From: Amycolatopsis sp. NBRC 101858
GTDB lineage: Bacteria > Actinomycetota > Actinomycetes > Mycobacteriales > Pseudonocardiaceae
Length of the DNA stretch: 64,000 nucleotides
NCBI RefSeq assembly: GCF_030269325.1
Contig: NZ_BSTD01000005.1
Location: forward strand, 248,001 to 312,000
Direction of reading: 5' to 3'
The notes under the pieces were generated by a model. That model saw only the letters and a list, made by a program, of their open reading frames with translations, ran no database searches and had not been told where the DNA came from. Positions 17,672 through 26,574 of this stretch are shown here, one piece after another; within the stretch, counting starts at the first letter, position 1, and each line of letters starts with the position of its first letter. Both the position numbers and the translations under genes were made by a program.

Positions 17672-18145
17672 GTGGATCAGTTGGACCGGAAGATCATCGC
17701 AGCGTTGCGCATCAACGGACGGGCCACCTACGCCGATCTCGGGCGGGCGGTCGGCCTCTCGGCGTCGTCGGTGCACGAGCGGGTGGGCAAGCTGGAAGCC
17801 GCCGGCGTGATCACCGGCTACCACGCCGTCGTCGACCCGAACTCGGTCGGCCTCGGCGTCACCGCCCTCGTCAGCATCCATCCGACCGACACCGCCACGG
17901 AGGACGACGTCGCCGACGCGCTCGCCGAGCTCGACGAGGTCGAGAGCTGCTACGCGGTCGCGGGCGACGAGGCCTTCGTCGTCAAGGTGCGCGTCTCGAC
18001 CGTCGACGAGCTGGAACGGTGCCTCGGCCGGCTCCGGCGCATCCCCGGCGTCGGGCGGACGAACACGACCGTGGTGCTTTCGACCCGCTTCGAGGGGCGC
18101 CCGAACAACGCGGGCCTGCAGCGGGACCGGGCGGGCGGCGCGTAG
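17672..18145 (+). CDS. Lrp/AsnC family transcriptional regulator
   Basis: This 157-residue protein has an N-terminal winged helix (LDRKIIAALRINGRATYADLGRAVGLSASSVHERVGKLE) and a C-terminal RAM effector domain (VGLGVTALVSI; VESCYAVAGDEAFVVKVRV). Members sense amino acids as octamers. GTG 17672 is preferred, 8 bases after GAG; GTG 17663 or ATG 17597 are alternatives. It is divergent from bldC and 11 bases ahead of a DUF4229 gene and the Cds1-like gene, so sulfur amino acid control is a reasonable guess. Confidence 0.9.
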   Translation: MDQLDRKIIAALRINGRATYADLGRAVGLSASSVHERVGKLEAAGVITGYHAVVDPNSVGLGVTALVSIHPTDTATEDDVADALAELDEVESCYAVAGDEAFVVKVRVSTVDELERCLGRLRRIPGVGRTNTTVVLSTRFEGRPNNAGLQRDRAGGA

Positions 18146-18156
18146 CCTGCCTTGGT

Positions 18157-18444
18157 GTGAGCGACGAGAAGGCCCCGCAGCTGGCCCGTGACCTGACGCT
18201 GTACCTGCTGGCGCGGTTCGTGCTGGTCGCGGTGATCGCGTGGGTGCTGTCCCTGGTCGGCGTGCCGCTGCTGGTCGCCCTCGTCGTCGGCCTCGTCGTC
18301 GGGCTGCCGCTGGGCCTCCTGCTGTTCCGCCCGCTGAACGCCCGCGTCACGGCCGGCCTGGCCAAGCGCAACGAGAACCGGGCCCGGGCCCGCGCCGACC
18401 TGCGTGCGCAGCTGCGCGGTGACGTCTCCGGCCGGCCGGAATGA
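18157..18444 (+). CDS. DUF4229-like small membrane protein
   Basis: The protein has 95 residues with two close hydrophobic helices near 15-35 and 38-58 (LLVALVVGLVVGLPLGLLLF), then an Arg/Ala-rich coiled tail. The pattern matches my recollection of actinobacterial DUF4229 proteins found near menaquinone genes. It overlaps the next gene by four bases (ATGA). Confidence 0.75.
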   Translation: MSDEKAPQLARDLTLYLLARFVLVAVIAWVLSLVGVPLLVALVVGLVVGLPLGLLLFRPLNARVTAGLAKRNENRARARADLRAQLRGDVSGRPE

Positions 18445-19523
18445 GCCGCCTGCACGCCCGCAGCTGGGTCCGCGAGGCCGTCCGGATCATCGAGGCCGAC
18501 GCGAACCGCAGTGCCGACACCCACCTGCACGTCTTCCCGCTGCCCCCGGAGTGGGGCATCGACCTGTACCTCAAGGACGAGTCCGTCCACCCGACCGGCT
18601 CGCTGAAGCACCGGCTCGCGCGGTCGCTGTTCCTGTACGGGCTCGTCAACGGCCAGATCGGGCCGGACACCGTCCTCGTCGAGGCCTCCAGCGGCTCGAC
18701 CGCGGTGTCCGAGGCCTACTTCGCCCGCATGCTGGGCTTGCGCTTCATCACCGTCGTGCCGCGGCGCACGTCGAAGGAGAAGATCGCGCTCATCGAGTTC
18801 TACGGCGGCGAGTGCCACTACGTCGACCAGGCGCCGGCGATGTACCCCGAGGCGGAGCGGCTCGCGGCCGAGTGCGGCGGGCACTACCTCGACCAGTTCA
18901 CCTACGCCGAGCGCGCGACGGACTGGCGCGGCAACAACAACATCGCCGAGTCGGTGTTCGCGCAGATGCGCTCGGAGCGCCACCCGGTGCCGGCCTGGAT
19001 CGTGGTCGGCGCGGGCACCGGCGGCACGAGCGCGACCTTCGGCCGGTACGTCCGCTACAAGCGCCACACGACGAAGATCTGCGTGGCCGACCCGGAGAAC
19101 TCGTCGTTCTTCGGGGCCTGGGAGACCGGGGCGCTCGACTACGCGACCGGCATGCCGTCGCGGATCGAGGGGATCGGCCGGCCGCGCTGCGAGCCGTCGT
19201 TCGTGCCGGGCGTCATCGACGAGATGTTCCAGATCCCCGACGCGGGCTCACTGGCGGCGATCCGGCTGCTGCGCGAGCGCACCGGGCACTGGGCGGGCGG
19301 CTCGACGGGCACGAACCTCTACGGCGCGTTCCGGCTCATCTCCCGCATGGTCGAGGACGGCCAGGCGGGCAGCGTCGTGACGCTGCTGTGCGACGGCGGC
19401 GAGCGGTACGCGCACACCTACTACAACGACGAGTGGGTCGAGCAGCAGGGACTCGACCTGGCCCCGCACACGGCGTTGTTCGAGGAGTTCCTGACGACGG
19501 GGAAGTTCGTCCCGGAGAGCTAG
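18441..19523 (+). CDS. PLP-dependent cysteine synthase family protein, Cds1-like (L-cysteine desulfhydrase)
   Basis: This 360-residue fold-type II PLP enzyme has its PLP lysine at K56 in PTGSLKHR. A substrate loop reads EASSGSTAVSEAYFARMLG and a phosphate-binding Gly loop reads VVGAGTGGTSATFGRYVRY. Length and the HARSWV start fit mycobacterial Cds1, which releases hydrogen sulfide, pyruvate and ammonia from cysteine; cysteine synthase activity is the alternative. The ATG overlaps the upstream stop. It converges with menA, sharing four bases at the stops. H2S release could tie into respiration, which is inference. Confidence 0.85.
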   Translation: MSRLHARSWVREAVRIIEADANRSADTHLHVFPLPPEWGIDLYLKDESVHPTGSLKHRLARSLFLYGLVNGQIGPDTVLVEASSGSTAVSEAYFARMLGLRFITVVPRRTSKEKIALIEFYGGECHYVDQAPAMYPEAERLAAECGGHYLDQFTYAERATDWRGNNNIAESVFAQMRSERHPVPAWIVVGAGTGGTSATFGRYVRYKRHTTKICVADPENSSFFGAWETGALDYATGMPSRIEGIGRPRCEPSFVPGVIDEMFQIPDAGSLAAIRLLRERTGHWAGGSTGTNLYGAFRLISRMVEDGQAGSVVTLLCDGGERYAHTYYNDEWVEQQGLDLAPHTALFEEFLTTGKFVPES

Positions 19524-20410
19524 ACGTTCAGGCCGACCGCGGCCAGCACCGCCCACGCCAGCATCGCCAGACCGGTGTCGCGCAGCGCCGGGATCAGGTC
19601 GCGGCCGGTCGCGTTGTGGCGGATCGCGCTGACCGACTGGAACAGCAGCGACACGCTGAGCAGCGGCAGCGCGGCGAGCGAGTGCATGGTGAACCCCAGG
19701 ACCACCGCGAGCACGAACGGCACGGCCACCAGGATCAGGTACAGGCGGCGGGTGCCCCGGTCCCCGAGGCGGGTCGCCAGCGTGCGCTTGCCGGACTCGA
19801 CGTCGGTCGGGATGTCGCGCAGGTTGTTGGCTGTCAGGACCGCTGTCGAGAAGCTGCCGACCGCGACCGCGCACGCCAGCGCCGCCCAGCTGACCCGCCC
19901 GGCCTGGACGTACACCGTGCCCAGGACGCCGGCCAGCCCGAAGAACACGAACACGGCGATCTCGCCGAAACCGTAGTAGCCGTACGGCTTCTTGCCGCCC
20001 GTGTAGAACCACGCGCCGAGGATGCACAGCGCGCCCATCGCGAGCAGCCACCACTGGCCGCTCAGTGCCACGAGCAGCAGGCCCAGCACCCCGGCCAGGC
20101 CCAGCGCGACGAGCGCCGCCGTCAGCACGGCCTTCGGCGCCGCGACCCCGGACCCGACCAGCCGCAGCGGCCCGACGCGGTTTTCGTCCGTGCCGCGGAT
20201 GCCGTCGGAGTAGTCGTTGGCGTAGTTGACGCCGACGATCAGCGAGAGGGAGACGAGCAGTGCCAAAGCCGAGCGCCACCACGAGAACGCGTCCAGCGCG
20301 ATCGCCGCGCCGACGCCCGCCACCACCGGCGCCACCGCGTTCGGCAGCGTCCGGGGCCGGGCTCCTTCGATCCACTCGCTCAAGCTCGCCATGGCGTCAT
20401 TCAACGCCAT
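19520..20410 (-). CDS. menA: 1,4-dihydroxy-2-naphthoate polyprenyltransferase
   Basis: This 296-residue UbiA-family membrane enzyme prenylates dihydroxynaphthoate and loses CO2, giving demethylmenaquinone. Both Mg-diphosphate motifs are present: NYANDYSDGIRGTDEN near 65-80 and NNLRDIPTDVESGKRTLA near 195-212. About eight helices. The start is uncertain: ATG 20410 or 20392 (MASLSEWIEGARPRTLP is the typical N-terminus), neither with a clear ribosome site. Transcribed leftward like menE and menB, with a small secreted peptide gene between it and menE. Confidence 0.95.
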   Translation of the reverse strand: MALNDAMASLSEWIEGARPRTLPNAVAPVVAGVGAAIALDAFSWWRSALALLVSLSLIVGVNYANDYSDGIRGTDENRVGPLRLVGSGVAAPKAVLTAALVALGLAGVLGLLLVALSGQWWLLAMGALCILGAWFYTGGKKPYGYYGFGEIAVFVFFGLAGVLGTVYVQAGRVSWAALACAVAVGSFSTAVLTANNLRDIPTDVESGKRTLATRLGDRGTRRLYLILVAVPFVLAVVLGFTMHSLAALPLLSVSLLFQSVSAIRHNATGRDLIPALRDTGLAMLAWAVLAAVGLNV

Positions 20411-20441
20411 GTCGATCAAAGCCCGGCGAGAGCCCGCGAAG

Positions 20442-20585
20442 TCAGTCCGTGGTCGGCAGCTGCCAGGTGAGCGTGCCGCTGTTGGGATCCGCGGCGGGCG
20501 GATCGGCCAGTGCGGCGCCCACCGGAAGCAGGAGCCCCAGTGTGACGGCGGTCCCGACGAGGGCCGTTCTCATCCAGCGCGTCAT
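20442..20585 (-). CDS. 47-residue predicted secreted peptide between menA and menE
   Basis: The frame from ATG 20585 to TGA 20442 encodes a complete signal peptide: Arg-containing start (MTRWMRTALVG), hydrophobic core (LGLLLPVG) and AALA-D cleavage near residue 27. The mature part would be only about 20 residues (starts DPPAADP, ends QLPTTD). No strong ribosome site. Co-oriented with menA and menE with short gaps. It is too short for most annotation cut-offs. No family recognised. Confidence 0.5.
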   Translation of the reverse strand: MTRWMRTALVGTAVTLGLLLPVGAALADPPAADPNSGTLTWQLPTTD

Positions 20586-20636
20586 GGTGAGTAGCCAAGC
20601 GGGTGCACGCCGTGCATGTCAACGAAGTGCCGCCAT

Positions 20637-21830
20637 TCAGCCGCCCAAACCCGACAGAAGTCGCGCCTTCACCGCCGCGCGGTCGATCTTGCCCGGCCCG
20701 CGAAGGGGCAGCTCAGCGCCGTATTCGACGCGTTTCGGCGTGGCCGCCGCGCCCAGCTCCGCCCGGACGGCGGCGCGCAGTTCGTCCGCTTCACGAGGTT
20801 CACCCTCCGGGACGACCAGCGCCACCACGGCCTCGCCCCACTCCGGGTCCGGCAGGCCGACGACGCAGGCGTCGCGCACGCCCGGCTGGGCGCCGAGACA
20901 CCGCTCGATCGCGTTCGCCGACACCTTCACGCCACCGGTGTTGATCATGTCGTCGGCGCGGCCGAGGACCTCGATCCGGCCGTCGTCGTGACGAACCCCA
21001 CGGTCGGACGTCGTGAACCAGCCGTCGCCGAACGACTCCGCGGTCAGGTCGGGCCGCAGGCGGTAGCCGTGCGCGAGGACGTCGCCGGCGATGCGGATCC
21101 GGCCGCCGTCGACGTCGACGCGGACACCGTCGAGCGGGAAGCCGTCGTAGACGCAGCCGCTGGCCGTCTCGCTCATCCCGTACGCGGGCACGATCCGGAC
21201 GCCGGCATCGGCCGCGCGCTCGCGCAGGGCCGCCGACGTCGCGGCCGCGCCGACCACGATCGCGTCGAACGCCTTCGCCGCGGCCAGCCCGGCGCCGCCG
21301 TCGTCGAGGAGCCGGACCAGCTGGGTCGGCACGAGCGCGGTGTACCGCGGGCTGCCCTCGAGCTGGGCCGCCGCGGCCGCGAAGTCGTCCGGCCGGAAGC
21401 CCTGGCCGGTGAGCAGCGCCGGGGTGGTGCCGGCCAGCAGCGACCGGACCAGCACCTGCAGGCCGCCGATGTAGTGCGCCGGGGTGGCCAGCAGCCAGTG
21501 GCCGGGGCCGCCGAGCCGCACGTGCGTGGCCTCGGCGGACGCGCCCAGCGCGCGGGCCGAGAGCAGCACGCCCTTGGGCGCGCCGGTCGAGCCCGACGTG
21601 GCGATGACCACCGCGGTGTCCGCTTCGGCGGGCTCGGCAGGCCTCATGGCGTCACGCAGCGCGGGGTCGGTGAAGGGCAGCACGGCCGGGCCGCCGCCCA
21701 GCGCGTCGGCGACGGCCCTGGTCAGGGCTTCGAGCGACTCCGGAGAGCCGTCGAGCTCGATCGGGCGCAGCTCAGTAGTAATAGGGGACGTCCTTGAAGT
21801 CGGGGTCGCGCTTCTGCAGGAACGCGTCAC
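20637..21830 (-). CDS. menE: o-Succinylbenzoate-CoA ligase
   Basis: This adenylating enzyme activates o-succinylbenzoate with CoA for MenB. ANL-family motifs are visible: VIATSGSTGAPKGVLLS (P-loop A3), VPAYGMSETASG (A5), GWFTTSDRG (A7), LGRADDMINTGGVKVSA (A8) and LPLRGPGKIDRAAVKARL with the catalytic Lys (A10). The only in-frame canonical start upstream of the conserved region is ATG 21830, which overlaps menB by 59 bases and adds 16 residues that look like readout of menB. An ATT at 21782, 8 bases after AAGGA, may be the real start. Confidence 0.93.
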   Translation of the reverse strand: MTRSCRSATPTSRTSPITTELRPIELDGSPESLEALTRAVADALGGGPAVLPFTDPALRDAMRPAEPAEADTAVVIATSGSTGAPKGVLLSARALGASAEATHVRLGGPGHWLLATPAHYIGGLQVLVRSLLAGTTPALLTGQGFRPDDFAAAAAQLEGSPRYTALVPTQLVRLLDDGGAGLAAAKAFDAIVVGAAATSAALRERAADAGVRIVPAYGMSETASGCVYDGFPLDGVRVDVDGGRIRIAGDVLAHGYRLRPDLTAESFGDGWFTTSDRGVRHDDGRIEVLGRADDMINTGGVKVSANAIERCLGAQPGVRDACVVGLPDPEWGEAVVALVVPEGEPREADELRAAVRAELGAAATPKRVEYGAELPLRGPGKIDRAAVKARLLSGLGG

Positions 21831-22722
21831 GGCCTTCGACGGCTTCGTCCTGCATGTACGCCAGCCGGGTGGTCTCGCCGGCGAACAGCTGCTGGCCGAC
21901 CAGGCCGTCGTCGGTGAGGTTGAACGCGTACTTCAGCATCCGCTGCGCCGTCGGCGACTTGCCGGCGATCGTCCACGCCCAGCTCAGGGCCTCTTTTTCG
22001 AGGTCGGCGTGCGGGACGACCGCGTTCACCGCGCCCATCTGGTGCATCTGCTCGGCCGAGTACTCCTTGCCGAGGAAGAAGATCTCCCTGGCGAACTTCT
22101 GGCCGACCATCTTGGCCAGGTAGGCCGAGCCGTAGCCGCCGTCGAACGAGCCGACGTCGGCGTCGGTCTGCTTGAACTTGGCGTGCTCGGCCGAGGCGAG
22201 CGTGAGATCGCACACGACGTGCAGGGAGTGCCCGCCGCCCGCGGCCCAGCCCGGCACGACCGCGATCACCGGTTTCGGCAGGAACCGGATCAGCCGCTGG
22301 ACCTCGAGGATGTGCAGCCGGCCGGCCCGCGCGGGGTCCACCGTGTCGGAGGTCTCGCCGCTCGCGTACTGATACCCGGAGCGTCCGCGAATACGCTGGT
22401 CACCGCCGGAGCAGAACGCCCACCCGCCGTCCTTGGGCGAGGGGCCGTTGCCGGTGAGCAGGACACAGCCGACGTCGGAGCTCATCCGGGCGTGGTCGAG
22501 GGCCCGGTAGAGCTCGTCGACGGTGTGCGGGCGGAAGGCGTTGCGAACCTCCGGGCGGTCGAACGCGATGCGCACCACGCGTTTGCCGCCGCGGCTCTCA
22601 GCGGAGCGGTGGTAGGTGATGTCGGTGAAGGCGAACCCTTCGACCTCGGTCCACGCGGCGGGGTCGAACAGCTCGGAAACTCGGGCGTCATCCACGTTTG
22701 GGAGAATAGAACCTGTGGACAC
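21772..22722 (-). CDS. menB: 1,4-dihydroxy-2-naphthoyl-CoA synthase
   Basis: This 316-residue crotonase-fold enzyme closes the naphthoate ring from succinylbenzoyl-CoA. It is extremely conserved: NAFRPHTVDELYRALDHARM, GWAFCSGGDQRIRG, GWAAGGGHSLHVVCDLTLAS and the active-site DADVGSFDGGYGSAYLA. The C-terminus ends in PYYY. The start is GTG 22722 or GTG 22695; neither has a good ribosome site and leaderless translation is possible. Divergent from menD across only 24-51 bases, depending on the start. Confidence 0.97.
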   Translation of the reverse strand: MSTGSILPNVDDARVSELFDPAAWTEVEGFAFTDITYHRSAESRGGKRVVRIAFDRPEVRNAFRPHTVDELYRALDHARMSSDVGCVLLTGNGPSPKDGGWAFCSGGDQRIRGRSGYQYASGETSDTVDPARAGRLHILEVQRLIRFLPKPVIAVVPGWAAGGGHSLHVVCDLTLASAEHAKFKQTDADVGSFDGGYGSAYLAKMVGQKFAREIFFLGKEYSAEQMHQMGAVNAVVPHADLEKEALSWAWTIAGKSPTAQRMLKYAFNLTDDGLVGQQLFAGETTRLAYMQDEAVEGRDAFLQKRDPDFKDVPYYY

Positions 22723-22746
22723 AAGCGATCAGTCTGGAGCCTGCCG

Positions 22747-24423
22747 GTGAACCCTTCCACCGCGCAGGCCAGGGTCATCGTCGACGAACTCGTCCGCAAC
22801 ACCGTTTCGCACGTCGTCCTCTGCCCGGGCTCCCGCAACGCGCCGCTGTCGATCGCGCTGTATGACGCGGCCGCCGCCGGGAAACTCCGGCTGCACGTCC
22901 GCATCGACGAGCGCGGGGCCGCCTTCCTCGCCCTCGGCATCGCCGCGCGCACCGGCCGCCCGGTGGCCGTGCTCTGCACGTCCGGCACCGCGGCCGCGAA
23001 CTTCCACCCGGCCGTGCTGGAGGCCGACCGCGCCGGCGTCCCGCTGATCGTGCTGACCGCCGACCGGCCGCCCGAGCTGCGGGCCGCGGGTGCGTCGCAG
23101 GTCATCGACCAGCACCGGCTGTTCGGCAACGCCGCCCGCTACTTCGACGAGCTGGCCGTCGCCGAGCGCCGGGCCGGCCAGAACTCGTACTGGCGCAGCC
23201 AGATCTGCCGGGCGTGGAACGCCGCCTACGGCGAGTGGCGCTGCGGGCCGGTGCACCTGAACATCCCGTTCCGCGAGCCGCTCGTGCCCGATTTGGACGA
23301 TGACGGCGAGTGGTACGAGTCCCTGGACGGCCGCGCCGACGGCTCCCGCTGGACCGAGCTGCCCGACTTCGGCGCACTGCCGTCGTTCGTGGTGCCTTCG
23401 GCGCGCCACGGCCTGGTGATCGCGTGCGACACCGGCGTCCAGGCGGCCAGCGAGTGGGCCGAGCAGCACGGCTGGCCGGTGGTGTCGGAGACGGGCGGGC
23501 TGGGCCTGTCCGGCGGCACGGCGATCTCGTCCGGCGCGTGGCTGCTGGGCGTCGAGGAGTTCATCGCGAAGCACAAGCCCGAGCAGGTGCTGTGCCTCGG
23601 CCGGCCGACGGTGTTCCGGCAGATCCAGAAGGTGATTTCGGACCCGTCGATCGAGGTCCTGCTGGTGCGCCCGGACTCGGACTGGCCGGCGCCCGCGCAC
23701 AACGTCCGGCAGGTCGGGCAGTGGTTCGACGAGCCGACCAAGCCGGCCGACCCGGAGTGGCTGGCGAGCTGGCGCCACGCCGACGCGGCGGCGTCCGCGG
23801 CGGTTTCGGCGGTGCTGGACGCGGAGCCGTGGCCGTCGGGGCTGCGGGTGGCGTCCGAGCTGGTGGACGCGCTGCCGGCCGACTCGCTGCTGGTGGTGGG
23901 CTCGTCCAACCCGACGCGCGACGTCGCGCTGGCGGGCCGGCTGCGCCCGGACGTCCTGGTGCACCGCAACCGCGGGGTGGCGGGCATCGACGGAACGGTC
24001 TCGACGGCGATCGGCGCGGCGTACGTCCACCGCGGGCCGTCGTACGCGCTCCTGGGTGACCTGACGTTCCTGCACGACGCGTCGGGGCTGCTGACGGGCC
24101 CGGCGGAGCAGCGCCCGGACCTGACGATCGTGGTGTGCAACGACGACGGCGGCGGGATCTTCTCGCTGCTGGAGCAGGGCGCACCGGAGCACTCGGCGAG
24201 CTTCGAGCGGGTGTTCGGGACACCGCACGGCGCGGACCTGGGCGCGTTGTGCGCGGGGTACCGGGTCCCGCACGTGGTGGCGGAGACGCTGACGGAGTTC
24301 CGCGCGGCGCTGCGGCCGGCGCCGGGGTTGCGGGTGGTCGAGGTGCGGGTGGACCGGTCGCGGCACCGGGACCTGCACGGCCGCCTGCGGGCGGCGGTCG
24401 GGGCGGCCGTCTCGGCGGCCTGA
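22747..24423 (+). CDS. menD: SEPHCHC synthase (menaquinone biosynthesis, thiamine diphosphate enzyme)
   Basis: This 558-residue enzyme joins 2-oxoglutarate and isochorismate in a ThDP-dependent Stetter-type addition. The N-terminal Pyr domain starts with VLCPGSRNAPLSIALYDA and the catalytic Glu region is RIDERGAAFLALG. The PP domain shows RNRGVAGIDGTVSTAIGA and the ThDP-Mg motif GDLTFLHDASGL to NDDGGGIFSLLEQG. GTG start at 22747. A 16-bp GC palindrome follows the stop (24436-24451) and may act as terminator. menC and menF homologues are not in the window. Confidence 0.97.
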   Translation: MNPSTAQARVIVDELVRNTVSHVVLCPGSRNAPLSIALYDAAAAGKLRLHVRIDERGAAFLALGIAARTGRPVAVLCTSGTAAANFHPAVLEADRAGVPLIVLTADRPPELRAAGASQVIDQHRLFGNAARYFDELAVAERRAGQNSYWRSQICRAWNAAYGEWRCGPVHLNIPFREPLVPDLDDDGEWYESLDGRADGSRWTELPDFGALPSFVVPSARHGLVIACDTGVQAASEWAEQHGWPVVSETGGLGLSGGTAISSGAWLLGVEEFIAKHKPEQVLCLGRPTVFRQIQKVISDPSIEVLLVRPDSDWPAPAHNVRQVGQWFDEPTKPADPEWLASWRHADAAASAAVSAVLDAEPWPSGLRVASELVDALPADSLLVVGSSNPTRDVALAGRLRPDVLVHRNRGVAGIDGTVSTAIGAAYVHRGPSYALLGDLTFLHDASGLLTGPAEQRPDLTIVVCNDDGGGIFSLLEQGAPEHSASFERVFGTPHGADLGALCAGYRVPHVVAETLTEFRAALRPAPGLRVVEVRVDRSRHRDLHGRLRAAVGAAVSAA

Positions 24424-24581
24424 CCGGCTGGGGTTCCGGTCGGCCGACCGGGACAAACCACCACGTCAAGCGGTTTCCGATCTTGATCCCAGTAGGCAAG
24501 AACCTTCCTTTGGCTGTACCTGGCACCTCCTTGGCTGGTTACGTTCGACCGCGCTGAACCTCACCCGTTGGAGGGATTCGA

Positions 24582-26102
24582 ATGCGTGCAAGAACTCGCA
24601 CCGGCCTCGGTGTGCTCGCGGCCGGGGTCGCCTCGGTGCTGCTCGCCGGTACCGCCAGTGCGGCCCCGGCGCCCGGTGCTCCTGGCGTCGGTGACTCGTA
24701 CTACCCGAACGCCGGCAACGGCGGGACGGACGTGCTGCACTACGACATCCGCCTGACCTACCAGCCCGCGACCGACGTCCTCGCGGGCACCACCACGCTG
24801 CTGCTCACCGCCACGCAGGACCTGTCGCGGTTCGACCTGGACTTCGCGCTCAAGGCGTCCAGCGTGCTGGTGAACAACCGGCCCGCGCAGTTCACGAACC
24901 AGACCGGCAACGGCGAGCTCGTCGTCACGCCGGCGCAGCCGCTGCTCAAGGGCCAGACCGCGACCGTCGTCGTCGCCTACTCGGACACCCCGTCGACCGA
25001 GAAGGTCGACGGCATCAACGCGTGGAAGAAGGGCTCCTTCGGCGCGCTCGGCGTCGACGAGCCGCAGAGCTCCGCCTGGTGGTTCCCGGCCAACGACCAC
25101 CCGACCGACAAGGCGACCTACGACGTCACCATCGAGGCCCCGGACGACAACGTCGCCGTCACCAACGGGACGCTCGTCCGGACGGTCAAGAGCCGCGCCG
25201 GCTGGACGCGCTGGCAGTGGCGCAGCACGAAGCCGCAGGCCACCTACCTGACGTCGTTCATCGTCGGCAAGTACGAGCTGAACCAGTCGACCACCCCGGA
25301 CGGCAAGCCGTTCATCACGGCGTACGGCTCCGACCTCGGCGACTCGCTGTACGCGGCCAAGGCCAGCGTCGAGCGCACACCGGAGATCGACGCGTTCCTG
25401 GCGACGAAGTTCGGGCCGTTCCCGTTCGAGGCCGAGGGCGGCGTCGTGACCAGCGGCATCACCTTCTCGCTGGAGAACCAGACCCGGCCGACCTACGGTG
25501 CGCGCAACTTCCGCGCGGGCTCCAACACGACGCTGATCGCGCACGAGAACGCCCACCAGTGGTTCGGCGACAACGTCTCGCTCGGCCGCTGGAGCGACAT
25601 CTGGCTGAACGAGGGCTTCGCGTCCTACGCCGAGTGGCTGTGGTCGGAGCACGAGGGTGAGGGCACGGTCGCCGAGCTCGCGCAGTACACCTACGACTCC
25701 AACCCGGCCGACGGCGACCTGTGGAAGCTCGTCCCGGCCGACCCGGGCGCGGACAACCAGTTCGACAACGCCGTGTACGACCGCGGCGCGCTGACGCTGC
25801 AGGCGCTGCGGACGGCCGTCGGCGACGACGCGTTCTTCAAGATCCTGCAGACGTGGCAGGCCCAGAAGGGCGGGTCGAACGGGCGCATCCAGGAGTTCAT
25901 CGCGCTGGCCGAGAAGGTCTCGGGCAAGCCGCTGTACGACCTGTTCCAGACCTGGCTGTACACGGCGGGCAAGCCGGCGGTGGGCCCGAACGGCGCCGCG
26001 CCGGCTGCGTTCACGGCGCGTTCGGCGTCTGTCGCGAAGCCGAAGTCGTTCGACCAGATCCAGGCGAACCACCGGAATCTCGCCGCGGAACACACGCACT
26101 GA
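24582..26102 (+). CDS. Secreted M1 family metallopeptidase
   Basis: The protein has 506 residues. A Sec signal peptide with cleavage after ASAA near 27 precedes an N-terminal beta-saddle domain. The zinc site is HENAH (H321, E322, H325) with E344 in NEGFASY, the standard HExxH-x18-E. The substrate-anchoring GAMEN motif is replaced by SLENQ, as in a subset of actinobacterial members. The protein stops soon after the helical catalytic domain, so it is a short form lacking the large C-terminal domain. Likely an exported aminopeptidase. Good GGAGGG ribosome site at ATG 24582. Confidence 0.93.
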   Translation: MRARTRTGLGVLAAGVASVLLAGTASAAPAPGAPGVGDSYYPNAGNGGTDVLHYDIRLTYQPATDVLAGTTTLLLTATQDLSRFDLDFALKASSVLVNNRPAQFTNQTGNGELVVTPAQPLLKGQTATVVVAYSDTPSTEKVDGINAWKKGSFGALGVDEPQSSAWWFPANDHPTDKATYDVTIEAPDDNVAVTNGTLVRTVKSRAGWTRWQWRSTKPQATYLTSFIVGKYELNQSTTPDGKPFITAYGSDLGDSLYAAKASVERTPEIDAFLATKFGPFPFEAEGGVVTSGITFSLENQTRPTYGARNFRAGSNTTLIAHENAHQWFGDNVSLGRWSDIWLNEGFASYAEWLWSEHEGEGTVAELAQYTYDSNPADGDLWKLVPADPGADNQFDNAVYDRGALTLQALRTAVGDDAFFKILQTWQAQKGGSNGRIQEFIALAEKVSGKPLYDLFQTWLYTAGKPAVGPNGAAPAAFTARSASVAKPKSFDQIQANHRNLAAEHTH

Positions 26103-26124
26103 GCGAGACCGCTACGCTCGCCGC

Positions 26125-26574
26125 GTGAGCACGAGAGGTGAGCGGGTGAGGCGCGTCGGGTGGTGGACCGCCCTCGGCGTCGCCTCGCTCCTCACCGTCA
26201 TGTGCGTGTGCCTCCTGTTCGCGGCGATCCGCAACGACGGCGCGATCGCGGCCCAGCTCGGCACGGCGAACGCGACCGTGGACTCGGTGGCGTTCGACCG
26301 CACGATCATCCACTTCGAGACCCCGGACGGCATCGTCCACAGCCCGGCCAACGGCGTCCTCTACCCGGACGGCCTGGCGGCGGGCCAGCTGGTGCGCATC
26401 GAGTACGACGCGTCCGATCCGGAGCTGGCCCGGGTGGCCGGCCGGTCGGCGGCGTTGACGCTGCTGCCGCTGGGGAGCTTCGTGTTCTTCACGTGGCTGG
26501 TGGCGGGGCCGCTGCTGTGGTGGATCCGGCGGCTGGACAAGCGGGCTACCGCGCCAGCCACGTCTTCCGCGTGA
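26125..26574 (+). CDS. DUF3592-like two-helix membrane protein
   Basis: The protein has 149 residues. One helix lies near 14-35 and another near 112-135, flanking an extracytoplasmic beta domain with TANATVDSVAFDRTIIHFETPDG and GLAAGQLVRIEYDASDPELARV, the typical DUF3592 pattern. No enzymatic motif. GTG start 22 bases after the peptidase. Its end overlaps the convergent GNAT gene by 29 bases. Confidence 0.8.
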   Translation: MSTRGERVRRVGWWTALGVASLLTVMCVCLLFAAIRNDGAIAAQLGTANATVDSVAFDRTIIHFETPDGIVHSPANGVLYPDGLAAGQLVRIEYDASDPELARVAGRSAALTLLPLGSFVFFTWLVAGPLLWWIRRLDKRATAPATSSA

